Assembly (NCBI GenBank): GCA_013368795.1
Contig: JABFXX010000438.1
Span: 1-36,068 of the forward strand
Direction of reading: 5' to 3'
From: Kofleriaceae bacterium
GTDB lineage: Bacteria; Myxococcota_A; Polyangia; Haliangiales; Haliangiaceae
Length of the DNA stretch: 36,068 nt
Shown: piece after piece, positions 1 to 7,260 of the stretch
How positions within the stretch are numbered: the first letter of the stretch is position 1
Layout: the number at the start of each line of letters is the position of its first letter
Notes under the pieces: generated by a model
Seen by the model: only the letters and a program-made list of their open reading frames with translations
Told to the model about the DNA's origin: nothing
Database searches by the model: none
Position numbers and translations under genes: made by a program

Positions 1-2336
1 CGAATCCGGCGCTCGTCCCCCGCATCATCGACGCGCTGCTCGGCGCCGCGACGCTCGACGCCGACAAGACGATCGCCGGCTACGCTGCCGACGCGATCGC
101 GGTCGCCGCCGCGGCGCCGATGCCCTCGTTCGCCGCACCGGGCGGCGCGCCGGCGGAGAAGCAGGCACGGCGCGCGAAGAAGATGGCGAAGGCCGCGCTC
201 GCCGAGGTCGAGGAAGAGGCCGATACGTTCGGCAGAGACCTCGAGCGCCGCCGCGAGGCCGCGCCGATGTACCGCGCCGCCGATCGCACGCAGGAGTGGG
301 CGGAGAACAACTGGTGGCACCGCACGCCCGCCGAGAGCGACGCGACCATGATCGGAGTCAACCGGCTGTGGCGGGACCTCGCACTGCACGAGACCGGCGC
401 GTTCCTGTCGCCGTCGCTCGGCCTCGCGACGACCAGCTTCGCCGAGGCGATGTGCGCGCTCGCGGTGACCGACCTGCCGTTCACCGTCCCGTCACACGCG
501 ATCGTCGCCGACGGCCCTCGCCTGACGATCACCGCCGCGGGCAATGCGCTCGCGGGCAGCTCGCAGCTCGTCGACGGCGAGCTCGTCGCCAGCGGACCGC
601 CGCTCGTCGTCGGCCAGAGCTACGTCCGCACCGACGACCGCGTCCGCTACGTCGACGGCGAGGAGGTCGACAACTACGTCGAGGGCTCGTTCGTCGCGGG
701 CGTCGTGTACACGTGCCTCGTCGTCATCGCGAACCCGTCGAGCTCGCGCCAGCGGGTCTCCGCGCTCGTCCAGATCCCTCGCGGCAGCATCGCGCTCGGC
801 GGCGCGAAGGCGACGAACACGATCGACGTCGCGCTCGATCCGTACGGCACGCACGGCCACGAGTACTCGTTCTACTTCCCCGCACCGGGCCGCTACTCGC
901 ACTTCCCGGTGCACGTGAGCCGCAATGGCGCGATCGTCGCCGCCGCACCGCCGCGCACGCTCGACGTCACCACAGGAGGCGACGCGCCCGATCCGCGCTC
1001 GTGGGCACACGTGTCCCAGCGCGGCAGCCTCGCCGACGTCATCGCATTCCTCGACGGCGAGAACCTCGCGGCGATCGACCTCGACCGCGTTGCATGGCGC
1101 ATGCGCGACCGCGCCGCCTACGACGCGATTCTCTGCGCGCTCGAGCGACGGCGCGTCTACAACGAGACGCTGTGGGGCTATGCGCTCCTCCACCGCGACC
1201 TCACGCGGGTACGGACCTGGGCTCGCGCGCTCGGTCCTCGGCTCGCAGGCGCCGGTCCCGTGCTCGACATGCCGATCATCGGCCTCGACAGCGAGGACCT
1301 CGGCAGCTACGAGCACCTCGAGTTCTCGCCGCTCGTCAACGCGCGCGCACATCGGCTCGGCCCGAAGCTGCGCATCCTCAACGACGGGTTCGCGGCGCAG
1401 TACACGCGCTTCCTCGAGCTCGTCGCGCACCGCCGCGTGATCACGCCCGAGGACCGGCTCGCCGCCGCCTCGTACTTGCTCGCGCAGGACCGCAACGAGC
1501 CGGCGCTCGGCAACCTCGCTCGCGTCGACACCGACTACGTCGCCGATCGCCTGCAGCACGACTATCTCGCCGCGTACGCCGCGTGCCTCGGCGGCGACCT
1601 GCCCCGCGCACGCGAGCTCGCTGCGCGCTGGCGAGACCTGCCGGTCGATCGCTGGCGGCGCCGGTTCGACGCACTCGCAGCGATGCTTGCCGAGCTGGGC
1701 GGTGCCGCGCCCGCGATCGTCGATCCGAAGAGTCGCGAGCAGCAGCAGGCTGACCTCGCCGCGAAGCAGCCGGCGTTCGACATCGCGGTCGATCGCGATG
1801 GCGTGATCGTCCAGCAGCAGCACGTGGAGAGCCTCGAGCTGCGGTTCTTCGAGATGGATGTCGAGCTGCTGTTCTCGCGCCAGCCGTTCGTCCAGAGCGA
1901 TGTCTCGCGGTTCTCGTTCATCGAGCCGGGCCACCGCGAGCAGCTCGCGAACCTGCCGCCCGAGCAGCGCGTGCCGTGGCCGTCGTCGCTGCGCGGCAAG
2001 AACGTCGTCGTCGAGGCGGTCGGCCCTGGCCAGCGCAAGGCGAAGATCCACTACGCGAACGACCTCGCGACGAATCTCGCGCACCAGTACGGTCAGATCC
2101 GCGTGCAGCGCGCGTCCGATCGCGCGCCGCTCTCGGCGACGTACGTGAAGGTCTACGCACGGCAGCGCGGCGGGAATGTCGCGTTCTACAAGGACGGCTA
2201 CACAGACCTGCGCGGTTGGTTCGACTACGCGACGCTCTCGACGAACGACCTCGATAACGTCGAGAGGTTCGCGATCCTCGTGTGCTCGGATCGTGCGGGC
2301 TCGGCGATCCTCGAGGCTAGTCCGCCCGCGCGTTAG
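1..2336 (+). CDS. Large uncharacterised protein, C-terminal part
   Basis: The frame is open from the window edge (first full codon at base 3) to a TAG at 2334-2336, so about 777 residues of a longer protein are present and the true start lies outside. I do not recognise the family. The first ~60 residues are Ala-rich and helical with a charged run of Lys, Arg and Glu. The middle alternates beta-rich and helical stretches. The last ~100 residues look like a beta-sandwich (YVKVYARQRGG, then YKDGYTDLRGWFDY), in the style of domains that end large bacterial surface proteins. No membrane segment or catalytic motif is visible in this part. Third-position GC is very high, as expected for a real gene here. 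The ATPase gene follows 61 bases later on the same strand and is probably separate. The coding call is firm; the function is unknown. Confidence 0.85.
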   Translation, partial: NPALVPRIIDALLGAATLDADKTIAGYAADAIAVAAAAPMPSFAAPGGAPAEKQARRAKKMAKAALAEVEEEADTFGRDLERRREAAPMYRAADRTQEWAENNWWHRTPAESDATMIGVNRLWRDLALHETGAFLSPSLGLATTSFAEAMCALAVTDLPFTVPSHAIVADGPRLTITAAGNALAGSSQLVDGELVASGPPLVVGQSYVRTDDRVRYVDGEEVDNYVEGSFVAGVVYTCLVVIANPSSSRQRVSALVQIPRGSIALGGAKATNTIDVALDPYGTHGHEYSFYFPAPGRYSHFPVHVSRNGAIVAAAPPRTLDVTTGGDAPDPRSWAHVSQRGSLADVIAFLDGENLAAIDLDRVAWRMRDRAAYDAILCALERRRVYNETLWGYALLHRDLTRVRTWARALGPRLAGAGPVLDMPIIGLDSEDLGSYEHLEFSPLVNARAHRLGPKLRILNDGFAAQYTRFLELVAHRRVITPEDRLAAASYLLAQDRNEPALGNLARVDTDYVADRLQHDYLAAYAACLGGDLPRARELAARWRDLPVDRWRRRFDALAAMLAELGGAAPAIVDPKSREQQQADLAAKQPAFDIAVDRDGVIVQQQHVESLELRFFEMDVELLFSRQPFVQSDVSRFSFIEPGHREQLANLPPEQRVPWPSSLRGKNVVVEAVGPGQRKAKIHYANDLATNLAHQYGQIRVQRASDRAPLSATYVKVYARQRGGNVAFYKDGYTDLRGWFDYATLSTNDLDNVERFAILVCSDRAGSAILEASPPAR

Positions 2337-2397
2337 AACAATCCCGAACGTCAGAACCGGATCACGCTCGCACGCAGCTTGCTTGATCGATTCCCGG

Positions 2398-5166
2398 ATG
2401 TCGCTCCTCGCTGATCAAGACATCGCAGCCTCGCTCGTCAGGCATGCGCGCTCGGCGCACCGGCTGAGGCTCGAGGTTTCCTCTCTGCTCGGCGACGAGC
2501 ATCTCGGGCGCGAGATCGAGCGCAGCGTCAGCCGCAAGCCAGGCGTGGTTCGCGTCACCGCAAATGCGCGGTCGGGTCGCGTGCTGATCGAGCTCGCACC
2601 CGACGCAGCGATCATCGCAGAGCTCGAGGCGTTCGCGAAGCCGCGGCGGCGAGCCCGCGGCTCGCAGGTCGTGGCCAAGCCGTACGCACGCGACGCGGAG
2701 ACCGTCGCCACAGCGCTCGGGTCGAGCGCACATCGTGGGATCTCCGAGGCCGAGGCGAAGCGCAGACTCGAACGGTTCGGAGCGAACCTGCTCGAGGCGC
2801 AAGCGCAGCCGTCTCGACTGAAGCTCGCGGCGTCGCAGCTCGCGAACCTGCCAACCGCGCTGCTCCTGGGCTCGGCGCTCGTCGCGATCCTGCTCGGCGA
2901 CGTGATCGATGCGACCGCGATCGTCACCGTCGTCGGCGTCAATGCCGCGATCGGCTACCGCATGGAGCGGACGAGCGAGCGGCTGCTCGCGGGCTGGCAA
3001 CGCGCCGAGGCCGGCATGGCCAGCGTGATCCGCAACGGTCAGCCGACCACCGTCCCCGCGTCACGCCTCGTCCCCGGCGACGTGCTCCTGATCCGTGCAG
3101 GCGACGTGTTGCCCGCCGATGCCCGGATCGTCGACGCGCACCGTCTGTTCGCCGACGAGTCACCGCTGACCGGCGAGAGCGAGCCGGTCGCGAAGTCGGA
3201 AGCACCAGTCGCGCCCGATGTTCCGCTCGGCGATCGCTCGTCGATGCTCTACCGCGGCACCTCGATCGCGTCAGGCCACGGCCGCGCGATCGTCACCGCG
3301 ACCGGATGCGCGACGGAGCTCGGCGAGATCCAACGGCTCGCGACGGCCGCTCGAGGAGGCAGGGCGCGACTCGCGACCCGTCTCGACGCGCTCGCCTCGA
3401 AGCTCGCGTGGTCGGGGCTCGCGGCGTCGGGCGTCTCGGCGGTCGCCGGACTCCTGTGGCGGAGGCCCGCGCTCGAGCTCGTGCGCCACTCGGTCGCGCT
3501 CGGCGTTGCCGCGATCCCCGAAGGCCTGCCGGTGACGTCGAACGCAGCGCTGGTCCGCGCGATGTCTCGCATGCGCGAGCGAGGGATCGTCGTGCGCAGG
3601 CTCGCAACGACCGAGACGCTCGGCGGCATCACCGTCGCCTGCGCCGACAAGACCGGCACGCTGACCGAGAACGAGATGCGCCTCGAGTACGTGTGGATCG
3701 ACGGCCGCCGGATCTCTGCCGCCGACATCCCAGCGCAGGCGAGCGGTCCGGTCAGCGCGCTACTCGGCGCCGTCGTGCTCAACAGCGACCTCGACTACCA
3801 GCGCGACCGCGACGGCGCGCTCCATCTCGTCGGCAGCTCGACGGAGCGCGCGCTCGTCCAGGCCGCCCAGAACGCGGGCATCGCGCCCGAGACGCTGCGC
3901 ACGCGGTTCCCGCGCCACCGCCTCGTCGAGCGCACCGACGAGACGCGGTACGTGATCAGCGAACACGACGGCATCGCGATCGCGAAGGGCGCCCCCGAAC
4001 AGATCCTGGAGCTGTGCGGTGCCAGCGACGGCGCGCTCGCCGAGAACGAACGACTCGCCTCCGAGGGTCTGCGCGTGCTCGCCGCTGCGGTACGCGCTGG
4101 CGCTGGACCGTGGCGCATGCTCGGCCTCGTCGCGCTTCGCGATCCGCTGCGCGCTGGCTCGGTCGCCGCCGTGCAGGAGGCCGCGCGTGCCGGCATTCGC
4201 ACGGTGATGCTGACCGGCGATCAGCGCCAGACCGCGGAGGCGATCGCGCACGCCGCAGCACTCGAAGGCGAGATCGTCGAGGGAATCGAGCTACCCGCCA
4301 TCCTCGCTGACCCCGAGCGACTGCGCCGGATCGCGGTCGTCGCGCGCGTCACGCCGGCCGACAAGGTCGCGGTGATCGAGGCACTGCGCAGCGCCGGCGA
4401 GATCGTCGCGATGGCAGGCGATGGCGTCAACGACGCGCCCGCGCTCCAGGCCGCCGACGTCGGGATCGCAGTCGGCGTCGAGTCGACCGACCTCGCGCGG
4501 CAGACCGCCGACATCGTCCTCGAGCGTGCGGACCTTCGCGCGATCCTCACGGCGATCGCCGAGGGCCGCATCGTGCAGGACAACCTGCGGCGCTCGGTCA
4601 GGTTCCAGGTCGCCGGCAACCTCGGCGAGGTGATCACGATCACCAGCGCCAGTGTCATGGGCCGCCGCTTCATCTCGCCGCTCGGCGTGCTGTGGATCAA
4701 CATGATCACCGACACGCTGCCCGGGCTCGCGCTCGCGCTCGAGTCGGGCCATCCCGAGGTCCTCGCGCGCCCACCCGCTGCGCCGAGCGCGCCGATCCTC
4801 GACCGAGGCGACTGGCGGAGGATCGTGCGCGACGGCAGCGCGATCGCCGCGGCCTCGGGACTTGCCGCGCTCGCCGGTGGTCCGCTCGCCGCATTCGCCG
4901 TGCTCGGCGCCGCCCAGTTCAGCTACGCCGCCTCGTGCCGCAGCACCGATCGAGCCGACGACACGCGTCGGTTCGCGCTGATGGTCGGCGGCTCGTCGGC
5001 GCTCCACCTCGGCGCAGTCGCGATCGCGCCCGTGCGGTCGCTGCTGGGCATCTCCGGCTCGCTGCCGATCGCGCTGGCCAGCTTCGCGTTCGCGACGGCG
5101 ACGCCGTTGCTACTCGGCTGGCTCCGCGATCGCCGTCATGAAGTCATTCGCCAGGGAAAGGTCTGA
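2398..5166 (+). CDS. P-type cation-transporting ATPase with N-terminal HMA-like domain
   Basis: A 922-residue ATP-driven cation pump of the inner membrane. All core motifs are present: actuator loop TGES (about 258-261), PEGLP in the fourth membrane helix (374-378), phosphorylation motif DKTGT (Asp417), GDGVND (674-679), and NMITD in the sixth membrane helix. PEGLP with NMITD resembles the P2 (Ca2+/Na+-type) pumps and CtpF-like enzymes rather than the CPC heavy-metal pumps. Residues ~20-70 form an HMA-like ferredoxin fold without a CxxC metal site. The ATG at 2398 is preferred because sequence further upstream in frame looks like out-of-frame Ser/Arg-rich translation of the preceding gene. 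Two small genes follow tightly (3-base gap, then a 4-base overlap), so the three form an operon. The transported ion cannot be fixed from sequence. Confidence 0.93.
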   Translation: MSLLADQDIAASLVRHARSAHRLRLEVSSLLGDEHLGREIERSVSRKPGVVRVTANARSGRVLIELAPDAAIIAELEAFAKPRRRARGSQVVAKPYARDAETVATALGSSAHRGISEAEAKRRLERFGANLLEAQAQPSRLKLAASQLANLPTALLLGSALVAILLGDVIDATAIVTVVGVNAAIGYRMERTSERLLAGWQRAEAGMASVIRNGQPTTVPASRLVPGDVLLIRAGDVLPADARIVDAHRLFADESPLTGESEPVAKSEAPVAPDVPLGDRSSMLYRGTSIASGHGRAIVTATGCATELGEIQRLATAARGGRARLATRLDALASKLAWSGLAASGVSAVAGLLWRRPALELVRHSVALGVAAIPEGLPVTSNAALVRAMSRMRERGIVVRRLATTETLGGITVACADKTGTLTENEMRLEYVWIDGRRISAADIPAQASGPVSALLGAVVLNSDLDYQRDRDGALHLVGSSTERALVQAAQNAGIAPETLRTRFPRHRLVERTDETRYVISEHDGIAIAKGAPEQILELCGASDGALAENERLASEGLRVLAAAVRAGAGPWRMLGLVALRDPLRAGSVAAVQEAARAGIRTVMLTGDQRQTAEAIAHAAALEGEIVEGIELPAILADPERLRRIAVVARVTPADKVAVIEALRSAGEIVAMAGDGVNDAPALQAADVGIAVGVESTDLARQTADIVLERADLRAILTAIAEGRIVQDNLRRSVRFQVAGNLGEVITITSASVMGRRFISPLGVLWINMITDTLPGLALALESGHPEVLARPPAAPSAPILDRGDWRRIVRDGSAIAAASGLAALAGGPLAAFAVLGAAQFSYAASCRSTDRADDTRRFALMVGGSSALHLGAVAIAPVRSLLGISGSLPIALASFAFATATPLLLGWLRDRRHEVIRQGKV

Positions 5167-5169
5167 TCG

Positions 5170-5400
5170 ATGAAGCTGCACATCCCGTCATTCATGATCG
5201 GTGTCGGCGTAGGCGCGAGCGGCGCCGCGGTCGCACCTCGCCTGAAGCCGGTCTTCCTCGAGATCGCGACGCGCGCCTACAAGCTCGGCGATCTCGTCAT
5301 GGTGCGCATCGCCCGGACGCGCGAGGACCTCTCCGACCTGCTCGCCGAGGCGAAGGCGCGCGCACGCAATCGCCTCGCACCGCGAACCGAGGCCGCATGA
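5170..5400 (+). CDS. Small DUF5132-like membrane-associated protein
   Basis: A 76-residue protein with a Gly/Ala-rich hydrophobic N-terminal segment (residues 6-26, containing IGVGVGASGAA) followed by an amphipathic, charged helix rich in Arg, Ala and Glu. Size, layout and position next to a P-type ATPase and an HMA_2-like protein match what I remember of DUF5132, a family of unknown function; this is from memory. The ATG lies 3 bases after the ATPase stop and has a purine-rich ribosome-binding stretch (GGGAAAGG) upstream, as expected inside an operon. Its stop overlaps the next start as ATGA. A role as a small accessory subunit of the pump is inference from gene order only. Confidence 0.75.
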   Translation: MKLHIPSFMIGVGVGASGAAVAPRLKPVFLEIATRAYKLGDLVMVRIARTREDLSDLLAEAKARARNRLAPRTEAA

Positions 5401-5951
5401 ACCGCTATCTCCAGGTGGTCCACGCGATTCCCGGCCGGACGCGGCTGCGCTGCCCTGCGATCCGCGAGGATCACGCGAGTGCGGACCGTGTCGCCGAGGC
5501 GCTGTCGCAGATGCACGGCGTCCGCGAGGTGAAGGTCCGGCCTTACACCGGTAGCATCCTCGTCACGCACGACTCGGCGGTGACCGTCGACGAGCTCGTC
5601 GCGACCGCCATGCGCGTGCTCGATTGCCAGCTCCTGGTCAGACTGGGCGAGGAGCCTCCGGTGCCGAGCGAGGTCCCCGAGCTCGCGCAGATCGCGAGAC
5701 AGCTCGCGCAGGCCGTTGGCTCGCTCGACCGCGACCTGCTGCGCTTCACCGAAGGCGACATGGATCTCGGCACGCTCGTCACGCTCGGGTTCTTCGGCCT
5801 CGGTGCCGCGCAGACGGTCGTCGACCGCGAGATCGAGCTGCCTCCGTGGTTCCAGCTCGCGTGGTGGGGCTACCGCACGTTCATGACGGCGGAGCAAGAC
5901 GAGATCGAGGGCGCCAGTAGCGCCGGCGTCGTCGGCTACGACGACGACTGA
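5397..5951 (+). CDS. HMA_2-like protein of the ATPase operon
   Basis: A 184-residue protein. Residues ~5-75 have the pattern of an HMA_2-type ferredoxin fold: VVHAIPGRTRLRCP on the first strand, a helix ending in HGVREVKV, then YTGSILVTHD. The GRTRLR element is typical of the family; there is no CxxC pair, so classical metal binding is doubtful. The C-terminal half includes a moderately hydrophobic Gly-rich stretch (LGTLVTLGFFGLGAAQ) and ends with an acidic tail. The start overlaps the preceding stop by 4 bases (ATGA), showing translational coupling. It probably regulates or docks to the co-transcribed pump, whose own N-terminus has a related fold; that is inference. The 3' end overlaps the convergent gene by 16 bases. 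Confidence 0.82.
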   Translation: MNRYLQVVHAIPGRTRLRCPAIREDHASADRVAEALSQMHGVREVKVRPYTGSILVTHDSAVTVDELVATAMRVLDCQLLVRLGEEPPVPSEVPELAQIARQLAQAVGSLDRDLLRFTEGDMDLGTLVTLGFFGLGAAQTVVDREIELPPWFQLAWWGYRTFMTAEQDEIEGASSAGVVGYDDD

Positions 5952-6271
5952 CCGTCGGAATGCAGCCGACCGCGTGCGGCTTGCATGACGGCGCGCGCGC
6001 GTTCCTTCACGTCGGGCATGCGCGACATGACCTGTCGGCCGCGTTCCTTCATCTCCTTTGCCTCGTCCTGGATCTGACGTCCATCTCGCGCTCGCGTGAG
6101 TGCCATGACTCCTGCACCGATGAGAACGCCCGCGGCAACCTCGACTCCGCCGAGGAGCCCGACCGCGGCCGCGCCGATCGCCGTCAGCGCCGGGTGCCGA
6201 CGCGCGTAGTCGAACGCGCTCGGCCGTTGTTGCTCGTCGGTAGACTGCGTCTGCTGTTGTGTCTCGGTCAT
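5936..6271 (-). CDS. Small glycine-zipper membrane protein (YtxH/DUF883-like)
   Basis: A 111-residue protein. The N-terminus is hydrophilic and Gln/Thr-rich (MTETQQQTQ), followed by a FDYARRHPALTAIG element and one hydrophobic segment with regular Gly/Ala spacing (AAAVGLLGGVEVAAGVLIGAG), then a charged helix rich in Lys, Glu and Arg. This layout resembles YtxH- or DUF883-type membrane proteins linked to envelope stress, but I cannot assign a family firmly. The ATG at 6271 is chosen because upstream codons read as antisense of the neighbouring lipoprotein gene. It is divergent from the lipoprotein at 6324 and converges with the HMA_2-like gene, overlapping it by 16 bases. Confidence 0.75.
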   Translation of the reverse strand: MTETQQQTQSTDEQQRPSAFDYARRHPALTAIGAAAVGLLGGVEVAAGVLIGAGVMALTRARDGRQIQDEAKEMKERGRQVMSRMPDVKERARAVMQAARGRLHSDGQSSS

Positions 6272-6280
6272 GCTCGATTT

Positions 6281-6290
6281 CGATGCATCG
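6281..6290. repeat. 10-bp palindrome in a divergent gap
   Basis: CGATGCATCG is a perfect palindrome in the 52-base gap between the divergent starts at 6271 and 6324. It lies just upstream of the TACGTT box proposed for the lipoprotein gene, so it could be an operator half-site cluster. Short palindromes also arise by chance; evidence is weak. Confidence 0.25.
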
Positions 6291-6310
6291 CGCATACCGG
6301 GCGCTCCTGA

Positions 6311-6316
6311 TACGTT
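6311..6316 (+). promoter_or_regulatory. Putative -10 box (TACGTT), leaderless
   Basis: TACGTT ends 7 bases before the ATG at 6324 and no Shine-Dalgarno sequence precedes that ATG. It fits the TANNNT pattern that recurs at this distance before many starts in the window, implying transcription begins at or next to the start codon. Confidence 0.5.
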
Positions 6317-6323
6317 CCGCAAC

Positions 6324-6767
6324 ATGCGCGCGTTGCTCCTCGCCCTCGTCGTCTTGCCGGCGTGCTCGTCGCGTACGGCGAAGACCGACGAGCAGGCGTT
6401 CATCGAGCGCGAGCTCGCGAGGCTGAAAGACGCGCTCGCCAAGCGTTCGGTCAGCGGCGTCACCACCGGTTGCGCCCTCACCGTGGCTGCCGACTCCGTC
6501 GACAAGGCGCTCGCCGCCGAGATCGAGCACCTGTGTTCCGTCGAGGCTCCCAAGCTCTACCTCGAAGAAGCGCTCGTCGACGCACGCAAGTACAAGGCCG
6601 CGCCGCCGCCGAAAGAGCTCCCGGAGCTCGCGTGCATGCAGCTGTTCGTCGACGAGGCCTTCGCGGCGATCGCGAAGCACCCGTCCGATGATCCCGGCCT
6701 CAAAGCGCTCGCCGACGAGTACACGGCGCTGTGTCCGGATCGCGTCGCCAAACTTCGGGCGCCATAG
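6324..6767 (+). CDS. Small lipoprotein, unknown function
   Basis: A 147-residue predicted lipoprotein. The first 14 residues form a signal peptide ending in the lipobox LPAC, so Cys14 would be lipidated and the protein anchored in the envelope. The mature part is helical and charged (repeated Leu, Ala, Glu and Lys) with four further Cys residues spread along it (GCALT, HLCSV, LACMQ, ALCPD), possibly two disulfides. I do not recognise a family. The ATG at 6324 is preferred to an in-frame ATG at 6270 because it puts the signal peptide at the N-terminus and has a -10-like TACGTT 7 bases upstream. The similar Cys-rich lipoprotein at 26834-27142 has the same general style. Confidence 0.82.
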   Translation: MRALLLALVVLPACSSRTAKTDEQAFIERELARLKDALAKRSVSGVTTGCALTVAADSVDKALAAEIEHLCSVEAPKLYLEEALVDARKYKAAPPPKELPELACMQLFVDEAFAAIAKHPSDDPGLKALADEYTALCPDRVAKLRAP

Positions 6768-6771
6768 CTGA

Positions 6772-6777
6772 TACGCT
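6772..6777 (+). promoter_or_regulatory. Putative -10 box (TACGCT), leaderless
   Basis: TACGCT ends 6 bases before the GTG at 6784. It sits in the 16-base gap after the preceding stop codon. It fits the recurrent TANNNT pattern and suggests that the downstream gene has its own promoter and a leaderless mRNA. Confidence 0.5.
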
Positions 6778-6783
6778 CGCAGC

Positions 6784-7260
6784 GTGCGCTCGATCGTCCT
6801 CGTCTTTGCATTGTGCTGGAGCTCGCTCGCGGTTGCCGACTCGCAGGCGAAGGGTAAGCAGCTCGCGACCGAGACCGTCGAGCGCTACGACGCCGTCATC
6901 GCCGGGCGCGGCATCTTCGCGAAGCTCTGGGACCTGACGGGCAACTCCGTCTACAAGAATCTCCAGCACGCGCGCGAGGACTTCGACGAGATGCGCGCCG
7001 ACTTCGACAAGGCGGTCGCTGCGCAGAAGGCGGGGAGCCCCGAGGGCTCGCAGTTCGAGGTCGACGATCGGCTCGGGCGCATGAAGCAGTCGGCCGAGCG
7101 ACTCGACGAGGAGATCGCCGCCTACAAGACCGATTCGGCCGCGATCGTGTGGAAGCTCCAGCTCGCGACCGGCGTCGTCGTCGTCGCGATCATCGGCATG
7201 TTCGTGTGGTCGCTGCGCAAGCGCAGGCAGGCGCCTCGCTCACCGTACGCGCAGCGCTAG
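6784..7260 (+). CDS. Exported coiled-coil protein with C-terminal membrane anchor
   Basis: A 158-residue protein with a GTG start. Residues 1-18 are a Sec-type signal peptide ending near AVADS. Residues ~20-125 are charged and mostly helical, with spacing compatible with a short coiled coil (REDFDEMRADFDKAV). Residues ~127-148 are a membrane helix (LQLATGVVVVAIIGMFVWSL) followed by a basic RKRR stop-transfer end, giving a periplasmic domain held in the inner membrane. No family is recognised. The stop TAG (7258-7260) overlaps the stop of the convergent transporter gene in a shared CTAG. Confidence 0.8.
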   Translation: MRSIVLVFALCWSSLAVADSQAKGKQLATETVERYDAVIAGRGIFAKLWDLTGNSVYKNLQHAREDFDEMRADFDKAVAAQKAGSPEGSQFEVDDRLGRMKQSAERLDEEIAAYKTDSAAIVWKLQLATGVVVVAIIGMFVWSLRKRRQAPRSPYAQR

